A program made the translations under genes and the position numbers. This document shows, piece after piece, positions 1 to 5,456 of a stretch of DNA of 5,619 bases (positions within the stretch are counted from its first letter, which is position 1; every line of letters starts with the position of its first letter). The notes beneath the pieces are model-generated. The model saw only the letters and a program-made list of their open reading frames with translations. It did not search any database and had not been told where the DNA came from. This stretch comes from Acidimicrobiia bacterium (GTDB taxonomy: Bacteria; Actinomycetota; Acidimicrobiia; Acidimicrobiales; Bin134), in assembly GCA_009843565.1 (NCBI GenBank), contig VYDF01000091.1:1-5619 (forward strand). The letters are read 5' to 3'.

Positions 1-993
1 GGCCGAGGCGTACCACATCACGACGCGTTCCCCCTCCTTGATCTGCTTGCCCCCTAGTTCGTAGCTGCCAACGGCGGTTCGATACATGTGCTGGGACGGG
101 GAGGTGAACCGGAGAATCTCGTCAGCGGCAATATCGAGCCAGTCATCGTCTCCGGCGTTCTCGCATAGGAGACTCCACTGATCAGGACGCCGCAGCAATT
201 CGAGCACGCCAGCGCTGATCGCGTTTCGAGTGGTCTCGTTCCCCGCCACCACCAGTAACAGCGCAAAGGCGTCGAACTCTGCTTCGGTGAGGCTGGTCGG
301 CTGCCCGTCGTCGCCCTCAACCTCAGCTCGGGCCAAGATCGACAAGATGTCGTCCTTTGGCTCTGTCCGTCGGTCAACCCCCAGAGCGTGGGCATAGCCG
401 AAGAGCTCAAATGCGGCCTGCATGCTGTCTTCATTGGGATGGGACGGGTCTTCGAGCTTCCGGATGCGCTCCGACCAGTCGAAGAGCTGGGCCCGCTCCT
501 CCTGGGGCATACCCATGATCTCGGCGATGGCTTGGAGCGGCAGTTCCGCGGCCACGTCGGGCACCAGATCACATGCGCCCATCTCCGCGACCCGGTCCAC
601 GATCGACACCGTGCGCTGGTGAAGCTCTTCTTCGAGCAGGCGCATCGTTCGAGGCGTAAAGCCGCGATTCACCAAGCGTCGATATCGAGTGTGCTGGGGC
701 GGGTCGGTCATCATCATCATCACGCCGCGGGGATCGACCCCTTGTTCGGCCATCACCAGGTCGACTCGGGAGACACCCCCGCGTTGGCTGGAGAAGACAT
801 CCGGTTGTCGGCTCACCTCGGTCACATCGGCATGGCGGGTGACCGACCATTGGCCCTGGCCGTCTTCGTCGACATGCCAATGCACCGGGTCGGTGCGACG
901 AAGCTCTCCAAAAATGTCGTGCTGCCTACCGGCCACAAAATCCTCCACGGTGAGGATTGGCTCTTCAACAACGGAATCTCGCTGAGTATTCAC
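1..993 (-). CDS. cytochrome P450, CYP125/CYP124-like, C-terminus cut by window edge
   Basis: Cytoplasmic heme monooxygenase; relatives hydroxylate terminal methyl groups or side chains of sterols and branched lipids using electrons from a ferredoxin. The visible 331 residues include TDPPQHTRYRRLVNRGFTPR (96-115; C-helix with H101 and R103, followed by the conserved GFTPR), the I-helix oxygen-activation motif AGNETTRN (250-257) and the K-helix ExxR as E292-I-L-R295 in ADEILRF. The segment YELGGKQIKEGERVVMWY (311-328) resembles CYP125 by memory. The heme-binding cysteine loop, expected roughly 60-70 residues further on, lies outside the window. The GTG start at 991-993 is chosen because an in-frame TAA (994-996) directly precedes it; the nearest purine-rich stretch, GGAAG, sits 11 nt upstream and is weak. 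Length so far fits a family total near 400-430. The gene is divergent from a TetR regulator 67 bp away, which probably controls it. P450 family is certain; the CYP subfamily and substrate are tentative. Confidence 0.95.
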   Translation of the reverse strand, partial: MNTQRDSVVEEPILTVEDFVAGRQHDIFGELRRTDPVHWHVDEDGQGQWSVTRHADVTEVSRQPDVFSSQRGGVSRVDLVMAEQGVDPRGVMMMMTDPPQHTRYRRLVNRGFTPRTMRLLEEELHQRTVSIVDRVAEMGACDLVPDVAAELPLQAIAEIMGMPQEERAQLFDWSERIRKLEDPSHPNEDSMQAAFELFGYAHALGVDRRTEPKDDILSILARAEVEGDDGQPTSLTEAEFDAFALLLVVAGNETTRNAISAGVLELLRRPDQWSLLCENAGDDDWLDIAADEILRFTSPSQHMYRTAVGSYELGGKQIKEGERVVMWYASA

Positions 994-1016
994 TTAGCCA
1001 GTTTCTTCCATAGATT
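989..1016 (+). promoter_or_regulatory. possible promoter for the TetR gene
   Basis: TTCACT (989-994, 4 of 6 matches to TTGACA) and TAGATT (1011-1016, 4 of 6 matches to TATAAT) are separated by 16 bp. Transcription would start near 1023, inside the palindrome at 1018-1033, the geometry expected of an autorepressed TetR gene. The -35 element would overlap the start codon of the divergent P450 gene. Actinobacterial promoters are poorly conserved, so this is a weak call. Confidence 0.22.
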
Positions 1017-1017
1017 C

Positions 1018-1033
1018 TTTGATGTCAATCAAA
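1018..1033. promoter_or_regulatory. 16-bp palindrome, candidate TetR operator
   Basis: TTTGAT-GTCA-ATCAAA is a perfect inverted repeat with 6-bp arms and a 4-bp spacer. It lies between the divergently transcribed P450 (start 993) and TetR (preferred start 1061) genes. TetR dimers typically bind short palindromes of this size between their own gene and a divergent target, so this is the natural operator candidate for repression of both genes. It overlaps the TTGACA-like hexamer read on the minus strand (1028-1023). It does not fit the KstR sterol-regulator motif as I remember it. The binding is inferred; only the symmetry is seen. Confidence 0.5.
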
Positions 1034-1045
1034 CGAGACCCAATG

Positions 1046-1052
1046 AGGGAGA
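1046..1052 (+). promoter_or_regulatory. ribosome binding site deciding the TetR start
   Basis: AGGGAGA is a good Shine-Dalgarno match and lies 8 nt before the GTG at 1061. The alternative in-frame ATGs at 1022 and 1043 have no comparable site, and starting at 1022 would put the palindrome inside the gene. Confidence 0.6.
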
Positions 1053-1060
1053 CTCATCTC

Positions 1061-1678
1061 GTGGCCGAGAGCAGCAGGAGTCAGCGTCAAGACCAAGCCG
1101 ACACCACGCGGCGCATCATCCTCGAAGCTGCGCTCCAGCTCTTCTCCCAACAGGGGTATGGGTCGACCTCCACCCGACAGATCGCGGTGGAAGCAGGCGT
1201 CTCTGAGGGGCTCATCTTTCATCACTTCGAAACCAAGGCTCAGCTATTCCGGGCCATTCCCGAACAGCGAGGACGGCTTCCCCGGGAGTTGCACGACCTG
1301 CTTTTGGCAATGTCAGACCGACCGTTGGACGAGGTAATGGCCTCGCTGGTCGATCGGTTTGTGGGGATGCTCGCCCAAGAGATGGATCTCGTACGAGTGG
1401 TGTTGAGCGAGTCGGCCACTGATTCGGACGTGGGCAATGTGTTCCGCGACCTGCTCTTGGGCTTTGAAGCCGACCTGGCTTCCTACCTCATCGGTCGACA
1501 GGAGGCCGGAGAGATGAGCACCGCAGTACCTGCCTCCAGCGCGGCCCGCGCCCTCATCGGCGCGCTGTTCTATTTCGTTCTGATTAGCCGAGACAAACAG
1601 CACCAAGACTTGGTTGAGCGGGCCCGACGCCACGCCAACGAAGTCCTCGCCGTTTGGCTGGACGGGGTCCGCCGCTGA
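1061..1678 (+). CDS. TetR/AcrR-family transcriptional regulator
   Basis: A 205-aa one-component repressor of typical TetR length. The N-terminal DNA-binding domain covers about residues 17-64. It contains RRIILEAALQLFSQQGYGST (helix 1 and turn), then TRQIAVEAGVSEGLIFHHF (38-56) as the helix-turn-helix with the family-typical G-hydrophobic-x-x-H-F ending, then ETKAQLFRAI. The C-terminal half (about 70-200) is mostly helical, as expected of the ligand-binding and dimerisation domain, but gives no clue to the ligand. The GTG start is chosen on the AGGGAGA site 8 nt upstream; in-frame ATGs at 1022 and 1043 would add 13 or 6 residues outside the domain. The gene is divergent from the P450 with a palindrome between them, so it probably regulates the P450 and itself. 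Its end converges on a minus-strand gene with only 4 bp between stops. The family is certain, the target is inferred. Confidence 0.95.
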   Translation: MAESSRSQRQDQADTTRRIILEAALQLFSQQGYGSTSTRQIAVEAGVSEGLIFHHFETKAQLFRAIPEQRGRLPRELHDLLLAMSDRPLDEVMASLVDRFVGMLAQEMDLVRVVLSESATDSDVGNVFRDLLLGFEADLASYLIGRQEAGEMSTAVPASSAARALIGALFYFVLISRDKQHQDLVERARRHANEVLAVWLDGVRR

Positions 1679-1694
1679 GCAATCAGCCCGGTGG
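1669..1694. terminator. hairpin spanning two convergent stop codons, possible terminator
   Basis: CCGCC-GCTGA, loop GCAA, TCAGC, a 2-nt bulge CC, then GGTGG can form a 10-bp stem including one G-U pair. The loop is a GNRA tetraloop on the plus strand. It contains the TGA of the TetR gene (1676-1678) and the stop of the minus-strand 99-aa gene (1683-1685). There is no U-tract on either side, so it would be an actinobacterial U-less terminator if it works at all. Part of the inner symmetry follows from both genes ending in TGA. Confidence 0.4.
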
Positions 1695-1982
1695 CTGGAT
1701 GTGGGCTTCCACTCGGTTGGCAGTCTCGTCGATCCAGCCCTTTGAGTTGGCGTAGGCCAGCATGCCGTCGAATTGGGCCTGCCACTCGGCGTCGGCGGTG
1801 TCGCCGGCTAGTTCTTGCACGAAGGCGATGTCGATCCACAGGTGGTTGTCCCGCTCCGAGGCTGTGGCCCGCCCGTCGAAGGCGGCCACTGCGGCGGCAA
1901 TGTCGCCGTCTATTGCTACGTGAAACTCCCGGAAGTTGCCTGAGTCTTCGAGGGTGATCGTGTCGGCAATAGCGATGAACAT
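1683..1982 (-). CDS. small protein of unknown function coupled to the MFS transporter
   Basis: Encodes 99 residues starting MFIAIADTITLEDSGNFREF and ending HIQPPG. I do not recognise a family. The protein is acidic and has no signal peptide or membrane segment, so it is probably cytoplasmic. Alternating hydrophobic stretches in the first third (FIAIADTITL, FREFHVAI) and helix-like stretches such as IAAAVAAF and QFDGMLAYANSKGW suggest a small alpha/beta fold. The ATG at 1980-1982 begins 4 bp after the transporter stop (1987-1989). GAGGG overlaps that stop but is only 1 nt from the ATG, so translation probably depends on reinitiation by ribosomes leaving the transporter gene. This points to co-expression with the transporter. 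The reading frame stays open further upstream inside the transporter gene, but that part is a different-frame shadow. Reality of the gene is supported by the tight spacing and protein-like composition, not by a known homologue. Confidence 0.7.
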   Translation of the reverse strand: MFIAIADTITLEDSGNFREFHVAIDGDIAAAVAAFDGRATASERDNHLWIDIAFVQELAGDTADAEWQAQFDGMLAYANSKGWIDETANRVEAHIQPPG

Positions 1983-1986
1983 GCCC

Positions 1987-3378
1987 TCAGCTTGATGCTT
2001 GGCGGTGGCGGGTGTCGATCCGAGCGCTGAACGGCAGCGATAGCAATGCGGTGACCACCACCATGCCCATGAGCAGGTCGATGGCCTCGGAGGCCGAGGC
2101 TGCGGTGGTGGCGAAGGTGAGGCCGAGGGCCACGCCGATGGTGGTGGACACCCGCTGAGCGGTGAAGTTGATGCCGGTGGCCAGGGAGTGCTGGTGAGGT
2201 GGCACGTCGTGGACTGCGGCGGCAATCAGAGACGGGAAGACCATGCCGGTGGACATGCCGATCACGGCCATGCCGATGACGAACGCCGCCACATTGGGCT
2301 CTTCTCCCAGCACAACCCAGAGCGCAACGGTGGTGCCGACGTAGATCGCGGTGCCGGGGAGAATGAACATGCGATGGCCGGTGCGATGGGCGATCCGGCC
2401 GATGAGCACGCCGACCAAACCGGCGAACAGCGCCAGCGGCGCAATGGCAAACCCGCCCTCGATGGGTGTCCACCCCCACGACCGGATGATGATCACGGTG
2501 AAGCCGAAGAACATCCCAAACCATGACGACGCGAAGATCAGCATGGCCAGATTGCTCCGGCGGACGTTGGGAATGCGGAACATTCGCAGCTCCACCAGCG
2601 GATTGGGGTGATGCAGCGACCTCTGCACGAACACCCCGAACATGGCCAGACCCCCGAGAATGCTGCCGGCCACCTTCCAGTCGAGCCATCCCCACGGATC
2701 GCTCTGCACGATGCCCAGAGTGACCAGGGCGGTGGCTACCGCCACCATCACGCCTCCCACCGGATCGGGCAGAGCTCGATTCTCGGCGCTGCGCGATTCG
2801 CCATAGACCAGGGGCACCGCCACCAATACGAAGAGGCAGAACGGGACATTCAGCCAGAACATCCACTCCCACCCCTGCCACTCGATCATCAGGCCGCCCA
2901 CCGGGGGGCCGATTGCCGATGACGTGCCGCCCGCCACCGCCCAGATGCCGATGGCCAGCGGCATCCGATTGGCCGGCATAGTGGCCAGCAGCAGAGCCAC
3001 CGCCGCGGTGTTGATGATCGAGGAGGCCACCGCCAGCACCGCCCGCGCCCCGATCAGCACTCCCACCGAGGGGGACAGCCCGCCCACCACTGAGCCGGCT
3101 AGGAACAGCATCGTGCCGAACAGCAGCATTCGGCGGCGGCCCAGTCGGTCGGCCAGCGCCCCAGCGGGAACCAAAGTGGCTGCCCCGACGATGGTGAAGA
3201 TATTGGTGACCCAAGACAGGGTCGGATCGGAGGTGCCGGGAAAGGCCTCTCCCAGTGCTGGATACCCCACCGTCATGATCGACAGGCCGATGCCGGTGAG
3301 CGAGGCGGCAGTGACCAGCGCGGTCAGCCCTATCGCCGGATGGCGGGTGATCGGTTGGGGAGCAGCCGCTGCGGTCAT
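1987..3378 (-). CDS. MFS transporter, DHA2 (EmrB/QacA-like) family
   Basis: A 463-aa inner-membrane secondary transporter, probably a proton-coupled exporter or importer of a hydrophobic compound. The first membrane span is about 15-35. Motif A of MFS proteins appears as GALADRLGRRR (73-83) in the loop between spans 2 and 3. The drug-antiporter motif C appears in span 5 as AGGTSSAIGPPVGG (149-162, G157-P158), followed by WEWMFWLNVP (170-179), a hallmark of 14-span DHA2 proteins. LATGINFTAQRVSTTIGVA (399-417) matches the conserved late span of the same family. About 14 hydrophobic spans can be picked out up to residue 450, and the short C-terminus RIDTRHRQASS is cytoplasmic-like. The ATG at 3376-3378 lacks a recognisable Shine-Dalgarno site. 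The gene is divergent from the crotonase (61 bp between starts) and is followed 4 bp later by the 99-aa protein. Drug export is the default annotation, but the lipid-catabolic setting makes a metabolite equally possible. Confidence 0.96.
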   Translation of the reverse strand: MTAAAAPQPITRHPAIGLTALVTAASLTGIGLSIMTVGYPALGEAFPGTSDPTLSWVTNIFTIVGAATLVPAGALADRLGRRRMLLFGTMLFLAGSVVGGLSPSVGVLIGARAVLAVASSIINTAAVALLLATMPANRMPLAIGIWAVAGGTSSAIGPPVGGLMIEWQGWEWMFWLNVPFCLFVLVAVPLVYGESRSAENRALPDPVGGVMVAVATALVTLGIVQSDPWGWLDWKVAGSILGGLAMFGVFVQRSLHHPNPLVELRMFRIPNVRRSNLAMLIFASSWFGMFFGFTVIIIRSWGWTPIEGGFAIAPLALFAGLVGVLIGRIAHRTGHRMFILPGTAIYVGTTVALWVVLGEEPNVAAFVIGMAVIGMSTGMVFPSLIAAAVHDVPPHQHSLATGINFTAQRVSTTIGVALGLTFATTAASASEAIDLLMGMVVVTALLSLPFSARIDTRHRQASS

Positions 3379-3395
3379 TTAGTTTTGAGGTGGGC

Positions 3396-3411
3396 CGTGT
3401 TCCATGACACG
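3396..3411. promoter_or_regulatory. imperfect palindrome between MFS and crotonase genes
   Basis: CGTGT-TCCATG-ACACG is an inverted repeat with 5-bp arms and a 6-bp spacer, about 18 bp upstream of the transporter start and 28 bp upstream of the preferred crotonase start. Its position between divergent genes would suit an operator. Its sequence is unrelated to the palindrome at 1018-1033, so a different regulator would be implied. Arms this short can arise by chance. Confidence 0.25.
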
Positions 3412-3427
3412 ACCGGCCACGCTAGAC

Positions 3428-3432
3428 GAGGT
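3428..3432 (+). promoter_or_regulatory. ribosome binding site deciding the crotonase start
   Basis: GAGGT lies 7 nt before the ATG at 3440. The upstream in-frame ATG at 3404 has its nearest GAGGT (3387-3391) 12 nt away, which is too far for efficient use, so the 3440 start is preferred. Confidence 0.5.
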
Positions 3433-3439
3433 AGGCACC

Positions 3440-4288
3440 ATGAGCAGTGAGAGCACAGGCGGCACGGTCACCGAAGCGCTCGGTGGCGACATCTTGGTGG
3501 CCCAAGACGGCGGGGTGCTCACCCTCACCCTGAACCGGCCCGACGCCCACAACGCCATCACCCCCGACCAGCGGAACTTCCTGGCCGACGAATTCGCCCG
3601 CATCAGCGAAGACCTGTCGGTGCGGGCGGTGATCTTCACCGCCACCGGCAAGGGCTTCTGCACCGGGGCCGACCTGCGGGTGGCCCGGCCCGACCAGGTA
3701 CGGCCACCAGGAGCCCCCGACCGGGCCATCATGGAAGTGGCTCGGGGCATCAAGGTCGGGGCCCAGAAGCTGATATCGGCCATCTTGGACTGCGAGAAGC
3801 CGGTGATCGCCGCGGTCAACGGCACCGCCGCGGGCATGGGCGTCCACATGGCGGTGGCCTGCGATTTAGTCGTTGCCGCCGAGGGGGTCCGGTTTATCGA
3901 GGTGTTCGTGCGCCGGGGCCTGGTGCCCGATGCCGGCGGGGTGTACCTATTGCCCCGGCTGATCGGCCCGCAGAAGGCCAAGGAGCTGATGTTCTTCGGC
4001 GACGACGTGAGTGCGGCCGACGCGGCCGACATGGGCCTGATCAATCGGGTGGTGCCTCCCGACGAGCTCATGCCCACCGCTCGGGCTTGGGCCGAGCGGT
4101 TGGCCGCCCAGCCCACCAAGAGCCTGACCATGAGCAAGCTGCTGGTGAATCGCAGCTTCGAGACCAGCCGCCAGACCATGTTCGAGATGGAGTCTTGGGC
4201 CCAAGAGATCCTGATGGCCGGCGAGGACGCCGATGAGGGGGTCCAAGCCTTCAAGGAGCGGCGGGACCCGAACTGGAAAGGGTGGTAA
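3440..4288 (+). CDS. enoyl-CoA hydratase/isomerase (crotonase) family protein
   Basis: A 282-aa cytoplasmic enzyme acting on CoA thioesters, of usual crotonase length. The CoA-binding and oxyanion-hole segments are clear: GKGFCTGADL (70-79) and NGTAAGMGVHMAVACDL (127-143). The third conserved block is RFIEVFVRRGLVPDAGG (151-167) followed by LLPRLIG. Aligned by eye to rat mitochondrial enoyl-CoA hydratase, the two catalytic glutamates (E144, E164) are replaced by H136 and F156. Aspartate D164 in PDAGG occupies the position used by PaaG-type and other enoyl-CoA isomerases. Double-bond isomerisation, or another crotonase reaction, is therefore more likely than straightforward hydration. The C-terminal helices (SLTMSKLLVNRSF, then FKERRDPNWKGW) are complete. 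The ATG at 3440 is favoured by GAGGT 7 nt upstream; an in-frame ATG at 3404 would add 12 residues. Codons are strongly G/C-ending. The gene converges on the acyl-CoA dehydrogenase with 3 bp between stops and is divergent from the transporter. Confidence 0.96.
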   Translation: MSSESTGGTVTEALGGDILVAQDGGVLTLTLNRPDAHNAITPDQRNFLADEFARISEDLSVRAVIFTATGKGFCTGADLRVARPDQVRPPGAPDRAIMEVARGIKVGAQKLISAILDCEKPVIAAVNGTAAGMGVHMAVACDLVVAAEGVRFIEVFVRRGLVPDAGGVYLLPRLIGPQKAKELMFFGDDVSAADAADMGLINRVVPPDELMPTARAWAERLAAQPTKSLTMSKLLVNRSFETSRQTMFEMESWAQEILMAGEDADEGVQAFKERRDPNWKGW

Positions 4289-4297
4289 CGGCTACCC
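4280..4297. terminator. small hairpin over convergent stop codons, weak terminator candidate
   Basis: GGGTGG, loop TAACGG, CTACCC can pair as a 6-bp stem with one G-U pair on the plus strand. It includes the TAA of the crotonase (4286-4288) and the TAG of the acyl-CoA dehydrogenase (4292-4294 on the minus strand). No U-tract follows. The stem is short, so this is only a possibility. Confidence 0.25.
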
Positions 4298-5419
4298 GGC
4301 CAAGGCCCGGCCGATGGCCGCCAACTGGCTGCTGCCGCCGCCAAAGGTGTTCTCGAGCTGCTTGACCCACAAGAAGTAGCGGTGGACGGGGTAGTCGATG
4401 TCGGCCCCCATCCCCCCATGCAGATGCTGGGTGGCGTGCACCACCCGCTGGCCGGCGTCGGCCGACCACCACTTGGCCACCGCGGCAGCATCAGCGATTT
4501 CGGCTGCGGACCGACCTTCGTCGATGAGCCAGGCGGCTTGGAGCAGGGTGACTCGCATACAGTCATTGTCGATGTAGCAGTCGGCCGCCCGCATGGCCAC
4601 CCCTTGGTTGGTGGACAGTGGACGCCCGAATTGCTCGCGCTGCGAGGTGTAGGCCGCAGCCATTGCGGTGGCTTCTTCGCAACACCCCAGTGCCACCGCG
4701 GCCACCGCTGTCTGGGCCCGAACCAGCATCCACTCCACAATGGTCCGACCGTCAGCACCGTCCAGTGCCGCGTCTTTGTCGACGACCACCGACCGCAAGG
4801 TCAGTTCGCCGTGCAACTCCCGATTGGTGGTCTCGCTTATCGCCACCTCCACCCCATCGGCGTCGAGGCCCACCACAAACACGGCCAGGTCGTCTCCGTC
4901 CACCACTCGGGCAGGAACCACCACGGCATCGGCCACTCCCACGCCCGGAACCGCAGGCTTCGACCCGGTCAGCTCCCAGCTCCCGTCGGAAAGGCGGGTC
5001 GCGTTCACCGACGGAGAAAATGCGTCGTCGGCCCCCCATTCCGACACCGCCCCGGTGAGCACTGCCTGCCCGGAGGCCACTGCCCCCAACCAACGGTCTC
5101 GCAGCGGTTGGGTTCCGAATTCGGCGATGGGCATGGCCCCCAGCACCAACGTGGGCCACAGCGGCACCGGCGCCACCCTTCGGCCCTGCTCTCGCAGCAC
5201 CAGCGCCGTCTCCACCATGCCCAAGCCGAGCCCGCCGTACTCCTCGCCAATGGCCACCCCCAGCAAATCGGAGGAAGCCAACGCGGCCCACAGCTCCCGG
5301 TCGAACCGATCAGCGGTGCGCTCAACCTCGGCCACCCGGTCGGCGTCTGCCGAGCCGGAAAACACCTGCTCGGCCAAGGCGGCCACCGTCTCCTGCGATT
5401 CGCTGAGGTCGAAGTTCAT
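4292..5419 (-). CDS. acyl-CoA dehydrogenase (FadE-like), possibly the subunit of a heteromeric enzyme
   Basis: A 375-aa FAD-dependent enzyme of acyl-CoA beta-oxidation, which introduces the alpha-beta double bond and passes electrons to ETF. It has the N-terminal helical domain starting MNFDLSESQETVAALAEQVF with EEYGGLGLG (59-67), a middle beta domain (about 115-215, including TGSKPAVPGVGVADAVVV) and a C-terminal helical domain with REQFGRPL (261-268), QHLHGGMGADIDYPVHRYF (331-349) and ENTFGGG (356-362). Aligned by eye, the MCAD catalytic E376 position is G360, and the isovaleryl-CoA dehydrogenase E254 position falls at about A235, so no glutamate is seen at either site. In actinobacterial steroid degradation, FadE proteins often work as alpha2beta2 pairs encoded by adjacent genes with only one subunit carrying the base, which fits the second dehydrogenase gene 37 bp upstream. 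The ATG is supported by AGGGGAG 9 nt upstream. Substrate unknown; family certain. Confidence 0.96.
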   Translation of the reverse strand: MNFDLSESQETVAALAEQVFSGSADADRVAEVERTADRFDRELWAALASSDLLGVAIGEEYGGLGLGMVETALVLREQGRRVAPVPLWPTLVLGAMPIAEFGTQPLRDRWLGAVASGQAVLTGAVSEWGADDAFSPSVNATRLSDGSWELTGSKPAVPGVGVADAVVVPARVVDGDDLAVFVVGLDADGVEVAISETTNRELHGELTLRSVVVDKDAALDGADGRTIVEWMLVRAQTAVAAVALGCCEEATAMAAAYTSQREQFGRPLSTNQGVAMRAADCYIDNDCMRVTLLQAAWLIDEGRSAAEIADAAAVAKWWSADAGQRVVHATQHLHGGMGADIDYPVHRYFLWVKQLENTFGGGSSQLAAIGRALAG

Positions 5420-5428
5420 AAAGAGCCA

Positions 5429-5435
5429 CTCCCCT
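5429..5435 (-). promoter_or_regulatory. strong ribosome binding site of the acyl-CoA dehydrogenase
   Basis: AGGGGAG on the minus strand lies 9 nt before the ATG at 5417-5419 and within the 37-bp gap after the upstream dehydrogenase gene. It fixes the start and suggests independent, efficient translation within a shared transcript. Confidence 0.6.
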
Positions 5436-5456
5436 GCGAATCGACCAGCTTCGAGT

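Noticed and set aside
1..993. Recent horizontal transfer of the P450 based on base composition
   Set aside because: Third-position G/C is lower in its first 30 codons (16 of 30, against 25 of 30 in the crotonase), but a later block of the gene (codons 241-270) has 22 of 30. The difference is too local to support transfer.
1023..1028. TTGACA on the minus strand as a P450 promoter -35
   Set aside because: No acceptable -10 hexamer is found 16-18 bp downstream, and the hexamer is largely part of the palindrome.
1019..1060. Longer TetR gene starting at TTG 1019, ATG 1022 or ATG 1043
   Set aside because: The extra residues lie outside the domain, no good ribosome binding site precedes these codons, and the AGGGAGA at 1046-1052 favours GTG 1061.
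388..1206. Plus-strand open frame of 272 codons antisense to the P450
   Set aside because: It lies opposite a P450 with clear motifs and runs into the TetR gene in another frame. Its translation is rich in His, Arg and Gly with no domain, as expected of an antisense shadow in high-GC DNA.
1683..2225. 180-codon version of the small minus-strand protein
   Set aside because: The upstream 81 codons overlap the transporter gene in another frame and are Pro/Ser-rich. The ATG at 1982, just after the transporter stop, gives a protein-like 99-aa product.
1916..3214. Minus-strand open frame of 432 codons overlapping the MFS gene
   Set aside because: It is the same strand but a different frame from the transporter, and its translation is Gly/His/Arg-rich low-complexity sequence without membrane spans.
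3404..3439. Longer crotonase starting at ATG 3404
   Set aside because: The nearest Shine-Dalgarno-like site is 12 nt away, whereas ATG 3440 has GAGGT at 7 nt. It remains possible, but is less likely.
3379..4758. Minus-strand open frame of 459 codons across the crotonase and part of the acyl-CoA dehydrogenase
   Set aside because: It is antisense to one well-conserved gene and out of frame with another, with Ser/Thr/Pro/Arg-rich composition and no recognisable domain.
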